A stretch of DNA of 64,000 bases from Salinicoccus sesuvii (GTDB taxonomy: Bacteria; Bacillota; Bacilli; Staphylococcales; Salinicoccaceae): NCBI RefSeq assembly GCF_042648145.1, contig NZ_JBHRWV010000001.1:372001-436000 (forward strand), given 5' to 3'. A program made the position numbers and the translations under genes. Under the pieces are notes generated by a model, which had not been told where the DNA came from, did not search any database, and saw nothing but the letters and a program-made list of their open reading frames with translations. Below, piece by piece: positions 18,425 through 27,647 of the stretch (position 1 is its first letter; the number at the start of each line of letters is the position of its first letter).

Positions 18425-18449
18425 TAACTTGTATGGAAGGAGATATATT

Positions 18450-19556
18450 TTGCTAAAAGAAAATATACAGGAAGTATTTGAACATATGCACGCACATCCA
18501 GAACTGAGCTACGAAGAGACCGAAACGACCGAATATATATACAATTATCTGAAAGACGCAGGCTTTTCTCCAGTAAAGTTTAGTAATACAACTGGGCTCT
18601 ATTGTGACATCGGCAATTTCGATGAAGGTCTCCCAGTCATTGGTATCAGAGCGGATATTGATGCACTTTATCAGGAAGTGAATGGTATCAAGCAAGCCAA
18701 TCATTCTTGCGGTCATGATGCTCACATCGCGATGGTCATCGGTACAATGCTGAAAATTAAAGATGATAAAGCTCTTGAGACCAGAGGGGTGAGGTTTATA
18801 TTCCAACCTGCTGAAGAGGTGGGGACGGGTGCGCTTTCTGTTGTCGATGAAGGGATAGTCGATGATCTCGACTATTTCTTTGGTATCCACTTGCGGCCAA
18901 TCGAGGAGGCGACCAATGGTTTTGCCACACCAAGCATTGAGCACGGGGCCGCCAGCTCACTAAAGTTCAGAATTGTTGGGGAAGATGCGCACGGTGCGAG
19001 ACCACACCTCAATCACAATGCTATAGAGGTCGGTGCGGACATCGTTAATATGCTCTCAAAGATACACATCAATCCAGTCATTCCTTCTTCGGTGAAAATG
19101 ACGAAATTTCTAGCTGGCGGGAAGTCCCTGAATATTATTCCAGGTGCTGCAGAATGTGGAATCGACATGCGTGCGCAGACCAACGAACAGATGGACAAGC
19201 TAAAAGAGCGCGTTTTCAACATTCTTAAGTATATTGAGGAATTCTACGAAGTGAAAATCGAAGATATGGAGTTCTCGGGAATCGTAGCAAGTGAGAGCCA
19301 TCCGGACGCGATTGAAGTACTGCGAAAGTCTATTGTGGATGTTCTTGGAGAAGAAAAGTGTCTAGAACCGATTGTGACGAGTGGTGGCGATGATTTCCAC
19401 TACTATACGGTCAAACTACCGAAACTGAAAGGGGCAATGATTGGAATCGGATGTGACCTCACCCCAGGATTGCATCATCCGGACATGTCGTTCGAACACT
19501 CAGCGATGCAGAATGGAACTGAAATACTGTACAAAGCAATCGTGAACGTAGAATAA
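18450..19556 (+). CDS. M20-family amidohydrolase
   Basis: 368 residues, zinc-dependent. Metal-site motifs are HSCGHDAH (residues 85-92) and PAEEVGTGA, with a dimerisation (lid) domain inserted in the middle and GGDDFHYY near the end. The family includes aminoacylases, N-acetyl-diaminopimelate deacetylase and YkuR/HipO-like enzymes. Start TTG at 18450 follows GGAAGGAG; another in-frame TTG lies seven codons earlier. It diverges from the YfcC-racemase operon, consistent with hydrolysis of N-acyl amino acids. Confidence 0.87.
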   Translation: MLKENIQEVFEHMHAHPELSYEETETTEYIYNYLKDAGFSPVKFSNTTGLYCDIGNFDEGLPVIGIRADIDALYQEVNGIKQANHSCGHDAHIAMVIGTMLKIKDDKALETRGVRFIFQPAEEVGTGALSVVDEGIVDDLDYFFGIHLRPIEEATNGFATPSIEHGAASSLKFRIVGEDAHGARPHLNHNAIEVGADIVNMLSKIHINPVIPSSVKMTKFLAGGKSLNIIPGAAECGIDMRAQTNEQMDKLKERVFNILKYIEEFYEVKIEDMEFSGIVASESHPDAIEVLRKSIVDVLGEEKCLEPIVTSGGDDFHYYTVKLPKLKGAMIGIGCDLTPGLHHPDMSFEHSAMQNGTEILYKAIVNVE

Positions 19557-19775
19557 ATGGAGCAGGAAGAGTGACGCAGAAGAGCGAGTCAGTACTATTG
19601 ACGATGAGAGGATCCAAGCCCCACTTGCACTTGATAAATCGATTCATTCGAGAGATGAAGATGGTAGGATGAGATGTTTACATCAAAAACGGTATTCTCT
19701 ATACAATCATCGACAAAACTGACGGATGTAAGCTCTCTGTGGTAGAGGATCGGCTATTAAAAATATAGGAGTATA
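19557..19775 (+). other. intergenic stretch, possible coding remnant
   Basis: In one frame the sequence reads a protein-like stretch (VTQKSESVLLTMRGSK... to KMVG), meets a TGA at about 19671, and then continues in the same frame with DVYIKNGILYTIIDKTDG to a TAG. No ribosome site or start is convincing. It may be a decayed gene or chance; nothing else is visible here. Confidence 0.2.
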
Positions 19776-19807
19776 AAAAAATCCTGGACAGCGTCCAGGA
19801 TTTTTTT
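19776..19807. terminator. bidirectional terminator
   Basis: AATCCTGGAC / GTCCAGGATT stem, AGC loop, with A run to the left and T run to the right. It serves the M20 gene and the opposing membrane-protein gene. Confidence 0.9.
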
Positions 19808-20330
19808 ATATGCTCTTGTATTGTTCTTCGTCTATACTACCTTCATCAACAATACCCATCGCATCTTCTTCCAGTTTACGGTTGTAGAGGAAGAGGATGA
19901 TGATGGCTGCGATACCTACAGTAATCATATTGAGCACTGCAAGCAGTGCAGCTGTACCAAAGTTTTTCGTGTAGGCTTTGAAAATACCGAAGAAAGCAAT
20001 GGATTCCATCAGAACGTAGGTGATGGCAATGTCGCCGATTGAGAGACCCATTACATATACGACGATACCAATAATAGCAAACGCAAGTCCAATGGTTCTA
20101 GGATTGAATTTGCCACGATCAAGTACATGCCCATCAAACATCTGGCCCCCCAGATAGAACGTACCGAACGGAATGAAACCAAGCAGCGGCATATCAAGAT
20201 TCTTTTTCTCTGCAACACGGAAAAGGAAGTAGCCCTGAAGAAGCCACTTGACGAGACCAATCAGCGAAAAGAAAATGATTAGCAGTATACCAACAATGGC
20301 GATACCTGCTAGAAGACCGATTATTTCCAT
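19806..20330 (-). CDS. multi-pass membrane protein, unknown function
   Basis: 174 residues with four or five hydrophobic segments and a charged C-terminal tail (EEDAMGIVDEGSIDEEQ). The LGFIPFGTFYLGGQMFDG segment resembles uncharacterised small membrane proteins often found beside secretory or efflux genes. I do not recognise a function. Its stop codon overlaps the bidirectional terminator. Confidence 0.7.
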   Translation of the reverse strand: MEIIGLLAGIAIVGILLIIFFSLIGLVKWLLQGYFLFRVAEKKNLDMPLLGFIPFGTFYLGGQMFDGHVLDRGKFNPRTIGLAFAIIGIVVYVMGLSIGDIAITYVLMESIAFFGIFKAYTKNFGTAALLAVLNMITVGIAAIIILFLYNRKLEEDAMGIVDEGSIDEEQYKSI

Positions 20331-20388
20331 TTATTTATTCACACCCTTCAGTGAAATTATACCATATTTCTAAACGTACATAAAATAA

Positions 20389-20412
20389 GAAGCAGGCTTA
20401 TAAGCCTGCTTC
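20389..20412 (-). terminator. terminator after the 82-aa membrane protein gene
   Basis: A perfect 24-bp palindrome, GAAGCAGGCTTA / TAAGCCTGCTTC, followed on the minus strand by TTATTTTA. Confidence 0.85.
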
Positions 20413-20660
20413 TAGCTACCGTATCTACGGTAGTTTCTGGCGTTTATCTTATCAGCACTACGGTAGGCATCAACGACAGCGTAAATCCAGACAATCGGTA
20501 GGAATACATATCCGATAAGTACAACTGTCAAAGCACCATTTATCAATTGTATAAGAATGATGATGATACCTTTGAGAATTTGGCCATTATATATCTGGCC
20601 AAGTCCATTGACGAGTGCACTCAGTACCGCTGCAATACCTGAACTTTTTTGCGAAGGCAT
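20412..20660 (-). CDS. small membrane protein, TM2-like
   Basis: 82 residues with two membrane helices. GLGQIYNGQILKGI and the WIYAVVDAYRSADKIN ending resemble TM2-domain-like small membrane proteins, which have a helix, a short loop with an Asp/Tyr, and a second helix. Function unknown. It lies 42 bp downstream of the MMPL transporter gene and may be cotranscribed with it. Confidence 0.75.
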   Translation of the reverse strand: MPSQKSSGIAAVLSALVNGLGQIYNGQILKGIIIILIQLINGALTVVLIGYVFLPIVWIYAVVDAYRSADKINARNYRRYGS

Positions 20661-20702
20661 TTTTTCACCCCTTGAATAGTATCAACTACCTCTATATTCC
20701 CA

Positions 20703-23348
20703 TTATTCTTTATCTCTAAACTTTTTCTCGCGTGCTCTGCCACCTGGCATTCTGAATGGCCACCAGTTGCCACGGCCAAATGTGATGACGAATGCAGGTA
20801 CAAGCAACGGGAGTACGATGAATGCATAGAATAGCAAAGCGAAGATGATGACACTTGCAACCTGTATCAATATGACCATACCCGATGGAAGCAGTGCCGC
20901 AAAAGTGCCAGACAGAATGATGACTGCTGTAATAACCACACCACCCATGCGTCTGATGGACTGTTCGATTGCATCACGAATGCTACGGTCAGCCAACTCT
21001 TCACGGAAACGGTCAATGATAAATATTGAGTAGTCGATACCGAGAGCAGCGAATATGATCAGGCTGAAGAACGGTACCGCCCAGTTCAGTTCACCATACC
21101 CAAGGAAACCAAGGAGCCATTGTGTGATCGTAATTGATGCAAAATAGGTAATGAAAATTGAACTGATCATCGAAATCGGCAGTATCAGTGATCTAAAGAT
21201 GATGGCAAGCACTACGAATAGTGTCAGGATGAAGATGATTACAACCCTATTGTAGTCGTCATTTGAAATCTGATTCAAATCCCGGTTCATACTTGTAACC
21301 CCGGAAAAATAAGCGGTGGTGTCATCGCTATTTAGACGATGAAGTTCATTTTCTACAGTTGTTTGGATCTCGTCTAGGGTGGACATGGCCTCATGACTGT
21401 ACGGATCAACGGCAAGGACGACATTCATTATGAGGGCTTCGTTGTTATCACCGAATGCGTACTGGTCGACAGCGGCCTCAATTTCGTCATTATCTATGAA
21501 TTCTTGTGGAACGTTAATTCCTGTTTGATCTACTGCTTGGTTATCACTGATACCCTCAAGCAGACTCGATACTTCTTCGAGGCCGTTTTGTATTTCATCA
21601 ATGCCTTCAGCCGAATCAGCGAGACCATTGCTTAGCTCGCTCAGCTGTTCACTCGCCGCTGCTTGCTGTTCGTTTAGCTGGGTGTTAGCAGCATCAACTT
21701 CTTCAGACAGTGTCGTCAGTCCTTCTTGAACTTGTGAGAGCTGTGTCGCTGCGCCTTCAGCGTCTCCTGTCTGCTGCATATACCAGGTGATCTGTGTGAT
21801 GCTGTCATTAATTTCATCAATTCCTGCTCCAAGTTCAGACAAATCACCGCCTGTTGCTTCATTGTCAGCAAGGCTGTTGCTTGCTTCGGTGAGACCGGTC
21901 GATATCTCCGCTAAGCCGTCCTGCATTTCTACGATGCCCTCATTTGTCTGTTCGAGCTGATTACGTACATTGAAGTCTTCGATCGCTTCGCCTGCAGGAC
22001 GCGTAATGGTTTGTACTTCTTTTACTCCTTCAAGGCCGGAGACTGTGGAGGAGATTGCATCCAGTTTCGATAGGCTTTCCTGGTTCAGAAGATCATCGCC
22101 GTTAGATAGGATGACCCGCACTGGGAAGAGTTGACCTTCATCGAAGTTTTCGCTAACAACATTGGTTGCATGTACAGTTGAGTAGCCGTCGTCCAGTTCT
22201 TCTATGGAGTCGAAGTTCACTTCGTCATCGTAGAACAGGGCTATTGCGATAAGTATGGCAAAGATGGAGAAGATGATGCGTGTCGGATACTTCAAGGACA
22301 ATATACCAAGTGGTGTCCACAACCTACTCTCCTTGAATTCTGTTTTCTTGATGTTTGGCCAGAAGATATATCTTCCGAGCAGGTACATCAGTACAGGAAG
22401 TAGTGTGAAGATTGCAAGCAAAAGGAAGACGACACCCAGTGCCACGCCGACTGCAGAACGGTAGATTTCGAAATTGGCGAAGTAGAGTACGCCGAATACG
22501 ATGGCACCGGAAAGACCACTGATGAACACTGTTTTTCCGGCAGTCGAGAAGGTACGGATGATGGCATCGTATTTATCATGGTGTTCGAGCTCCTCTTTGA
22601 AACGGTTAAGCAAAAGAATACAGTAGTCGGTACCGATACCGAATAAAATGACGATGAGAAAACTCTGGGTTTGTGGTGAAATCGGGAATCCAAACCACTC
22701 CACGAACCAACCGACAAAGGATTGGCCGAGCAGATAGGCGACACCAACAACTGCTACAGGTACAAATGGTGTCACAATGGAGCGGAACATGAGCAGCAGT
22801 ACGCCGACAACGATAATGACAGTAAATATTTCGGTGGACTGTATACCTTCCATGGCATCTTGTTCGACTGTGCTCTGAATCAGCTCATTTGAGGTCATGG
22901 AAGTGTCGGCATCTGTCGTATTCATCTCTTCGATTGAAGCTGCGATACTGCTGATGTCGTTGACCGGACCGACATAATCCATCGGAATCATAATGACGCC
23001 GTTGTCGTTATTGATAAAGTTCTCCTGCACAGACGCATCATAAGTAAAAGGATTGATAACATTATCTACCTCATCAAGCGTTCTGATCTCTTCAATATAA
23101 GAGACGATATCCGACTCGTGTGAACTGACTTGGTCTTCAAACTCGAGCACGAGTGACATCGTTTCTTTATCTTGACCATAAGCTTCAAGGAACTGCCTTG
23201 CCTGTTCACTCGAAGATTCATCCGAGAGTTGGATGTCTCCTTTTTCTGTTGCCAACTGAGTCAGATTGGGAGATAGAATAAAGGTAGTTGCAGCAAAGAT
23301 GAGCATCAATACTGTGACCGGCCATTTGAATTTAAGAATGTGTTTCAT
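20703..23348 (-). CDS. MMPL-family RND transporter
   Basis: 881 residues with the duplicated MMPL architecture: one helix, a large extracellular domain, five or six helices, then a repeat. The second extracellular domain holds a long Gln/Glu/Ser-rich coiled-coil-like stretch (about residues 450-620). Membrane motifs GIGTDYCILLLNRF and ALGIDYSIFIIDRF hold the Asp-Tyr pairs expected for proton coupling. B. subtilis YdfJ/YdgH-type relatives export hydrophobic compounds or lipids. It starts 17 bp inside the upstream marR gene, so MarR probably represses it. Confidence 0.9.
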   Translation of the reverse strand: MKHILKFKWPVTVLMLIFAATTFILSPNLTQLATEKGDIQLSDESSSEQARQFLEAYGQDKETMSLVLEFEDQVSSHESDIVSYIEEIRTLDEVDNVINPFTYDASVQENFINNDNGVIMIPMDYVGPVNDISSIAASIEEMNTTDADTSMTSNELIQSTVEQDAMEGIQSTEIFTVIIVVGVLLLMFRSIVTPFVPVAVVGVAYLLGQSFVGWFVEWFGFPISPQTQSFLIVILFGIGTDYCILLLNRFKEELEHHDKYDAIIRTFSTAGKTVFISGLSGAIVFGVLYFANFEIYRSAVGVALGVVFLLLAIFTLLPVLMYLLGRYIFWPNIKKTEFKESRLWTPLGILSLKYPTRIIFSIFAILIAIALFYDDEVNFDSIEELDDGYSTVHATNVVSENFDEGQLFPVRVILSNGDDLLNQESLSKLDAISSTVSGLEGVKEVQTITRPAGEAIEDFNVRNQLEQTNEGIVEMQDGLAEISTGLTEASNSLADNEATGGDLSELGAGIDEINDSITQITWYMQQTGDAEGAATQLSQVQEGLTTLSEEVDAANTQLNEQQAAASEQLSELSNGLADSAEGIDEIQNGLEEVSSLLEGISDNQAVDQTGINVPQEFIDNDEIEAAVDQYAFGDNNEALIMNVVLAVDPYSHEAMSTLDEIQTTVENELHRLNSDDTTAYFSGVTSMNRDLNQISNDDYNRVVIIFILTLFVVLAIIFRSLILPISMISSIFITYFASITITQWLLGFLGYGELNWAVPFFSLIIFAALGIDYSIFIIDRFREELADRSIRDAIEQSIRRMGGVVITAVIILSGTFAALLPSGMVILIQVASVIIFALLFYAFIVLPLLVPAFVITFGRGNWWPFRMPGGRAREKKFRDKE

Positions 23349-23796
23349 CTTGTGTTCCTCCAGGTATATACTTCAAAATTGTGAGCGTTGCTTCATAGAG
23401 CTTCTTTTCTTCATCTTGTGAAAGATTCGATATATCTGCTCTAATCTTACCGAGAATGCTGTCTATCGACTCTTCAAGTAATGCTTCTGCTTCCGGAGTC
23501 ATAAGAATCAACTTAGAGCGTTTATCTTGTGTCAGTTCATTCTGTTTAATGATGACAAGTTTCTTGCGTTCAAGCTTTTTGACTGTGTGCGTAATGGCGC
23601 TTCTTTGGACATCGAGCGCCAAGGCTAGCGCCGAAGGGGTGGCGTGCCCGTTCAAGTAGATATACTGAATGATATCCATCTGTGTTTTGGAAATATGAAG
23701 GCGCGCGACAGAATCAGTAACATCGTTAAACACCTGTGTATAACCATAGCCGTAAATATCCCTTAAATTGTGGATAATCTCTTTTCTTTTATCCAT
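23332..23796 (-). CDS. MarR-family transcriptional regulator
   Basis: 154 residues with a winged helix-turn-helix (ATPSALALALDVQRSAITHTVKKLERKKL, about residues 50-80) and the DKRSKLILMTPEAE wing. The ATG at 23796 is preferred; the GTG at 23811 falls inside the likely ribosome site GTGAGGGTG. It overlaps the MMPL gene by 17 bp, and a palindromic operator lies just before it, so it is probably an autorepressor released by the compounds the pump removes. Confidence 0.88.
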   Translation of the reverse strand: MDKRKEIIHNLRDIYGYGYTQVFNDVTDSVARLHISKTQMDIIQYIYLNGHATPSALALALDVQRSAITHTVKKLERKKLVIIKQNELTQDKRSKLILMTPEAEALLEESIDSILGKIRADISNLSQDEEKKLYEATLTILKYIPGGTQDETHS

Positions 23797-23813
23797 GTAT
23801 TGCACCCTCACTT

Positions 23814-23838
23814 AATTGTTGAGCATACTCAACTAATT
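23814..23838. promoter_or_regulatory. probable MarR operator
   Basis: The inverted repeat GTTGAG-CATA-CTCAAC, extended by AATT on both sides, lies about 20 bp upstream of the regulator's start codon. Size and symmetry fit a MarR dimer site. Confidence 0.6.
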
Positions 23839-23914
23839 GAAATATACCATAGTTTAGCACGCGAAGTAGGTTCGGTCAAAAGATAATATGTGACACTTCT
23901 GTAAAGATGTAAGT

Positions 23915-23943
23915 AAAAAAGGAGACGCCCAGAGGGCGTCTCC
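23915..23943 (-). terminator. terminator after the catalase gene
   Basis: GGAGACGCCC / GGGCGTCTCC ten-bp stem with an AGA loop, and six A on the + strand giving the T run for the leftward gene. Confidence 0.9.
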
Positions 23944-23954
23944 TATTCTAGTGA

Positions 23955-25949
23955 TCATCTATTCCATACACGGTGTGCTTTAACATCCTCGAGGAATTGG
24001 TCGACATTCTTTTCTATGTCGGTCACCCCTTTTGCATCCAGTGAGAACGGAAGTACATCGGAGATGTCGCCTTCATCGACGCCATATCCGATTGCCTTTT
24101 TATGTTTGAAGGCTATGGCAAGGTTCTCAATTGCCTCAGGCTGCAGTGATTCCTTACCTTTTAGCACAACAACAGCATCAAACAGGACAGAATGAACGGT
24201 ATCGAAGGTCTCTTCAACCATCACATCTCCTATGCTGTGTATCTTATCAGAAATGAAGCTAACATCCATGCCATGCTTTTCGAACTTATCTTTTGTCTCC
24301 TTCAATGTTGCCTCCGCAACATCCGGTGTAATCATGACACCAAGTGTACGCGTTTCAAGCGAAGTAGGGTGGTTGGTCATGCTAAGCGCTGGAGAGCTTT
24401 TACTATATGTGGATTCTTCTACTGCTTCGGGCAGCTCAGCGCCTACCTTGTCCGCAACGTACTCTGTCATTTCTCGATCAATCTTATTGAGAACTTCTCT
24501 TAGAACATTGTTTCTGACTGACATATTCTTGCATTTGCCGAGTTCGAAACTCAAAGCATCGAACATATGCTGCTTCTCATGATCCTGCATGGAGTTCAGG
24601 AATAATTTTGCTTGGCTGAAGTGGTCTTTAAAGCTTTCACTTCTAGCGCGCACTTTTCTACCTTCGACTTTTTCATTGTAATGTTCAAATCCGCCTTCTT
24701 CCGGACTGGCAGGTTCAGGCTGATTATCATTTAAAGCATTCTTATGGTAGGAAGTCTGTCCTTTAGTAATATTCATCTGGTTGTAGCCTTCTCGCTGATT
24801 GTTTGCGAACGGACAAACAGGGCGATTGATTGGGATCTGATGAAAATTTGGCCCGCCGAGACGAATCAGCTGTGTATCAGTGTACGAGAATAGTCGACCT
24901 TGTAGCAATGGGTCATTTGAGAAGTCGATGCCTGGAACAACGTGACCAGGGTGGAAAGCAACCTGTTCCGTTTCCGCAAAATAATCATCTACATTTTGAT
25001 TAAGGGTCATTTTACCAACGAGCTGAACAGGTACATCTTCTTCAGGCCAGATTTTAGTTGGATCGAGTACGTCGAAGTCCATATTGAACTCGTCTTCTTC
25101 TGGTATAACCTGCAATCCAAGCTCAAACTCGACAGCATTACCTTTATCAATATTTTCCCAGAGATCTTGGCGATGGAAGTCAATATTCTTACCATTAATC
25201 AACTGTGCTTCGTCCCAAACGACCTGGTGTGCACCGAGCTTCGGTTTCCAGTGGAACTTAACAAAGTGGCTTTTGCCCTCCTTATTGACGAGCCTAAATG
25301 TATGCACGCCGAAACCTTCCATCATGCGGAGGCTTCTCGGGATGGCGCGATCACTCATGAGCCACATAATCATATGCGCACTTTCTGTATTTTGGGAAAC
25401 GAAATCCCAGAAGGTATCATGAGCTGAAGCTGCTTGCGGAATTTCATTGTGTGGCTCTGGTTTAACAGCGTGTACAAGATCTGGAAACTTGATGGCATCT
25501 TGGATAAAGAACACAGGCATGTTGTTACCAACAAGGTCGTAGTTACCTTCATCTGTATAGAATTTCGTAGAAAATCCGCGTACATCACGTGGGATGTCCA
25601 TAGAACCTCTATTTCCCGCGACCGTGGAAAATCTAACAAAGACGGGCGTCTTCTTGCTAGGATCATTCAGAAAGTCTGCTTTTGTATATTTTTCAAGAGA
25701 TTCGTACACTTGGAATTCACCATGCACACCAAACCCTCTGGCATGTACTACACGCTCTGGAATACGTTCATGGTCGAAATGCGTCATTTTTTCACGGAAG
25801 TGGAAGTCTTCCATAAGCGTTGGGCCGCGTTCACCAGCTTTTAAAGAAAATTCGTCCTCACTGACGGGTAGGCCTTGGTTTGTTGTCATCTTTGCTTTTT
25901 TCGTATTATCTATCGTATTCTTCTGTAAATCTTCTTTTTTCTTGTTCAT
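23955..25949 (-). CDS. katE: large-subunit heme catalase (clade 2) with C-terminal DJ-1/PfpI-like domain
   Basis: 664 residues. The catalytic His is in VVHARGFGVHG, the distal Asn region in NMPVFFIQD and the heme-ligand Tyr in RLFSYTDTQ. The extra 150 residues at the C terminus (LGVMITPDVAE onward) form the flavodoxin/DJ-1-like domain of large catalases, as in E. coli HPII and B. subtilis KatE/KatX. It removes hydrogen peroxide in the cytosol. The ATG at 25949 is chosen because GGGGGCTT lies upstream; the longer opening lacks a ribosome site. No PerR box was recognised. Confidence 0.93.
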   Translation of the reverse strand: MNKKKEDLQKNTIDNTKKAKMTTNQGLPVSEDEFSLKAGERGPTLMEDFHFREKMTHFDHERIPERVVHARGFGVHGEFQVYESLEKYTKADFLNDPSKKTPVFVRFSTVAGNRGSMDIPRDVRGFSTKFYTDEGNYDLVGNNMPVFFIQDAIKFPDLVHAVKPEPHNEIPQAASAHDTFWDFVSQNTESAHMIMWLMSDRAIPRSLRMMEGFGVHTFRLVNKEGKSHFVKFHWKPKLGAHQVVWDEAQLINGKNIDFHRQDLWENIDKGNAVEFELGLQVIPEEDEFNMDFDVLDPTKIWPEEDVPVQLVGKMTLNQNVDDYFAETEQVAFHPGHVVPGIDFSNDPLLQGRLFSYTDTQLIRLGGPNFHQIPINRPVCPFANNQREGYNQMNITKGQTSYHKNALNDNQPEPASPEEGGFEHYNEKVEGRKVRARSESFKDHFSQAKLFLNSMQDHEKQHMFDALSFELGKCKNMSVRNNVLREVLNKIDREMTEYVADKVGAELPEAVEESTYSKSSPALSMTNHPTSLETRTLGVMITPDVAEATLKETKDKFEKHGMDVSFISDKIHSIGDVMVEETFDTVHSVLFDAVVVLKGKESLQPEAIENLAIAFKHKKAIGYGVDEGDISDVLPFSLDAKGVTDIEKNVDQFLEDVKAHRVWNR

Positions 25950-26055
25950 AATAAGCCCCCTGAAATTGATGTCTTCCACATCATAGTATCAGCCTATAGA
26001 GGGGTTTACACGCATTTATGCTTTGAAGTTTTAGAGCGCATAAAGCTGGGTAAAT

Positions 26056-26094
26056 AAAAAATTTGGGACCTGAAAGACAGGTCCCAAATTTTTG
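26056..26094 (-). terminator. terminator after the mannitol operon
   Basis: AATTTGGGACCTG / CAGGTCCCAAATT stem with AAAGA loop; T run on the minus strand. Confidence 0.9.
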
Positions 26095-26096
26095 TT

Positions 26097-27203
26097 TTAT
26101 ATGCTCGATCTAATTTCTTCTATAAGCTTGTCATCAAGCTGACTGTGCTCACTTAGGAACCCTTTTACGCCTGCTTCCTCGATTCTTTGCTTCATTTCAA
26201 TCTGTTCTGGATCATCACTGTTATTGAACTGCAGTGCAAACATTACAAGTTTAGATAATGCGGAATGATCCATATTTTGATTATGAAGATAGACAAGTGG
26301 TTTCACGATCCGGTCGTTTGGACTAAGCTTTCTCAAAACACCACGACCTACACGATCAAGATCATCTGACAGATAGGGGTTTTTGAACCTGGCGATAATC
26401 TTTTCGATATATTGCTTTTGTTCGACTTCTGTAAAATCGTAGTTGTGAGTAAGATAAAGCGTCGTTTCTTCAAGAACCTGTTTCAGGTAAGAGACAACCT
26501 TTTCATCATCCATCGCTTCAGAAACGGTCGTGTAGCCAAGCGTTTTGCCGTAGTAGGCGATGCCTGCATGACCTGTATTTACAGTAAATAGTTTACGTTC
26601 AATGTAGGGCATGAGGTCCTCAACATAGTTTACGCCCGCTAGGGTATCTTCTCCTACCCAGCTGTTCTTTTCGATGACCCACTCGAAGAACGGTTCTACT
26701 TTGACATCGAGTATATTGTCATTTTTTTGAATGGGAACAATTCGATCAACGGCGGAGTTTGGAAATCCGACATTTGAAGGCAACGTCTCATTCACTTCTG
26801 AGAAAATAGCAGTTTTGAGTGTGTCTGTTGCAAGTACAGCATTCTCGCATGCAATAATATTGAGCGGTTTATCAGTCTGACGATTTGCCAGATGTGGTGC
26901 AAGAGTCTTAGCGATAATCGGCAGAATATTGACACCGACTGCTGTCGTAATGATGTCAGCCTGAGAAACTGCTTCTGACAATTGATCCGGATCATTTGCA
27001 GTATGCACACCATTTACACCACTGATTTTGTAGGACGCACCGTTTTCCTCAGAAATGTGTACCGTGTATTCATGGTCTTTATTCAATGCATCAATGATTT
27101 CAGTATTCACATCTGCGAAAGTCACTGCATATCCATTGTCATGAAGGACCTTGCCGATGAAACCACGTCCGATGTTGCCTGCTCCGAAATGAACAGCTTT
27201 CAT
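26097..27203 (-). CDS. mtlD: mannitol-1-phosphate 5-dehydrogenase
   Basis: 368 residues. It oxidises mannitol 1-phosphate to fructose 6-phosphate with NAD. The N terminus has the Rossmann motif HFGAGNIGRGFIG, and the catalytic-lysine region is in the VNTGHAGIAYYG segment. It starts one base after the mtlF stop, at the end of mtlA-mtlR-mtlF-mtlD, and is followed by a strong terminator. Confidence 0.95.
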   Translation of the reverse strand: MKAVHFGAGNIGRGFIGKVLHDNGYAVTFADVNTEIIDALNKDHEYTVHISEENGASYKISGVNGVHTANDPDQLSEAVSQADIITTAVGVNILPIIAKTLAPHLANRQTDKPLNIIACENAVLATDTLKTAIFSEVNETLPSNVGFPNSAVDRIVPIQKNDNILDVKVEPFFEWVIEKNSWVGEDTLAGVNYVEDLMPYIERKLFTVNTGHAGIAYYGKTLGYTTVSEAMDDEKVVSYLKQVLEETTLYLTHNYDFTEVEQKQYIEKIIARFKNPYLSDDLDRVGRGVLRKLSPNDRIVKPLVYLHNQNMDHSALSKLVMFALQFNNSDDPEQIEMKQRIEEAGVKGFLSEHSQLDDKLIEEIRSSI

Positions 27204-27204
27204 A

Positions 27205-27630
27205 TTATAGGTCCTCGTTTTCGAATAGTGCGATGATTTCGTCGGCAGACGAAGCGTTGATTACTTTCTCTGCATTTTCTTCCTCTGAAAATAGAACAGC
27301 AATTTTCTGTAGCATTTCAAGGTGTTCGTTATTCTTTCCAGCGATTCCGAGTACGACCTTGGCTTCGTTTCCATCGAAGTCGACACCGCCTGGTACTTGG
27401 ACGAGTGACAGCCCACTTTTGATGACTGAAGTTTTCCCTTCGTCTGTACCGTGTGGGATGGCGAGACCGTTACCCATGAATGTGGAAACCACTTTTTCAC
27501 GCTCTAGCATGGAGTCGATATAGGCTGCTTCAACGGCACCTTGGTCAACAAGGATTTGTCCTGCTTTTTTGATTGCTTCCTCTTTTGAGCTTGCTGTCTG
27601 GTTAAGTACAATATTTTCTTTTTGTATCAT
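27205..27630 (-). CDS. mtlF: mannitol PTS EIIA component
   Basis: 141 residues, cytosolic. His60 in LAIPHGTDEGK is the phosphorylated residue that receives phosphate from HPr and passes it to the IIB domain of MtlA. It lies between mtlR and mtlD in the order seen in staphylococci. Confidence 0.93.
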   Translation of the reverse strand: MIQKENIVLNQTASSKEEAIKKAGQILVDQGAVEAAYIDSMLEREKVVSTFMGNGLAIPHGTDEGKTSVIKSGLSLVQVPGGVDFDGNEAKVVLGIAGKNNEHLEMLQKIAVLFSEEENAEKVINASSADEIIALFENEDL

Positions 27631-27647
27631 TGAAAATCATTTCCCTT

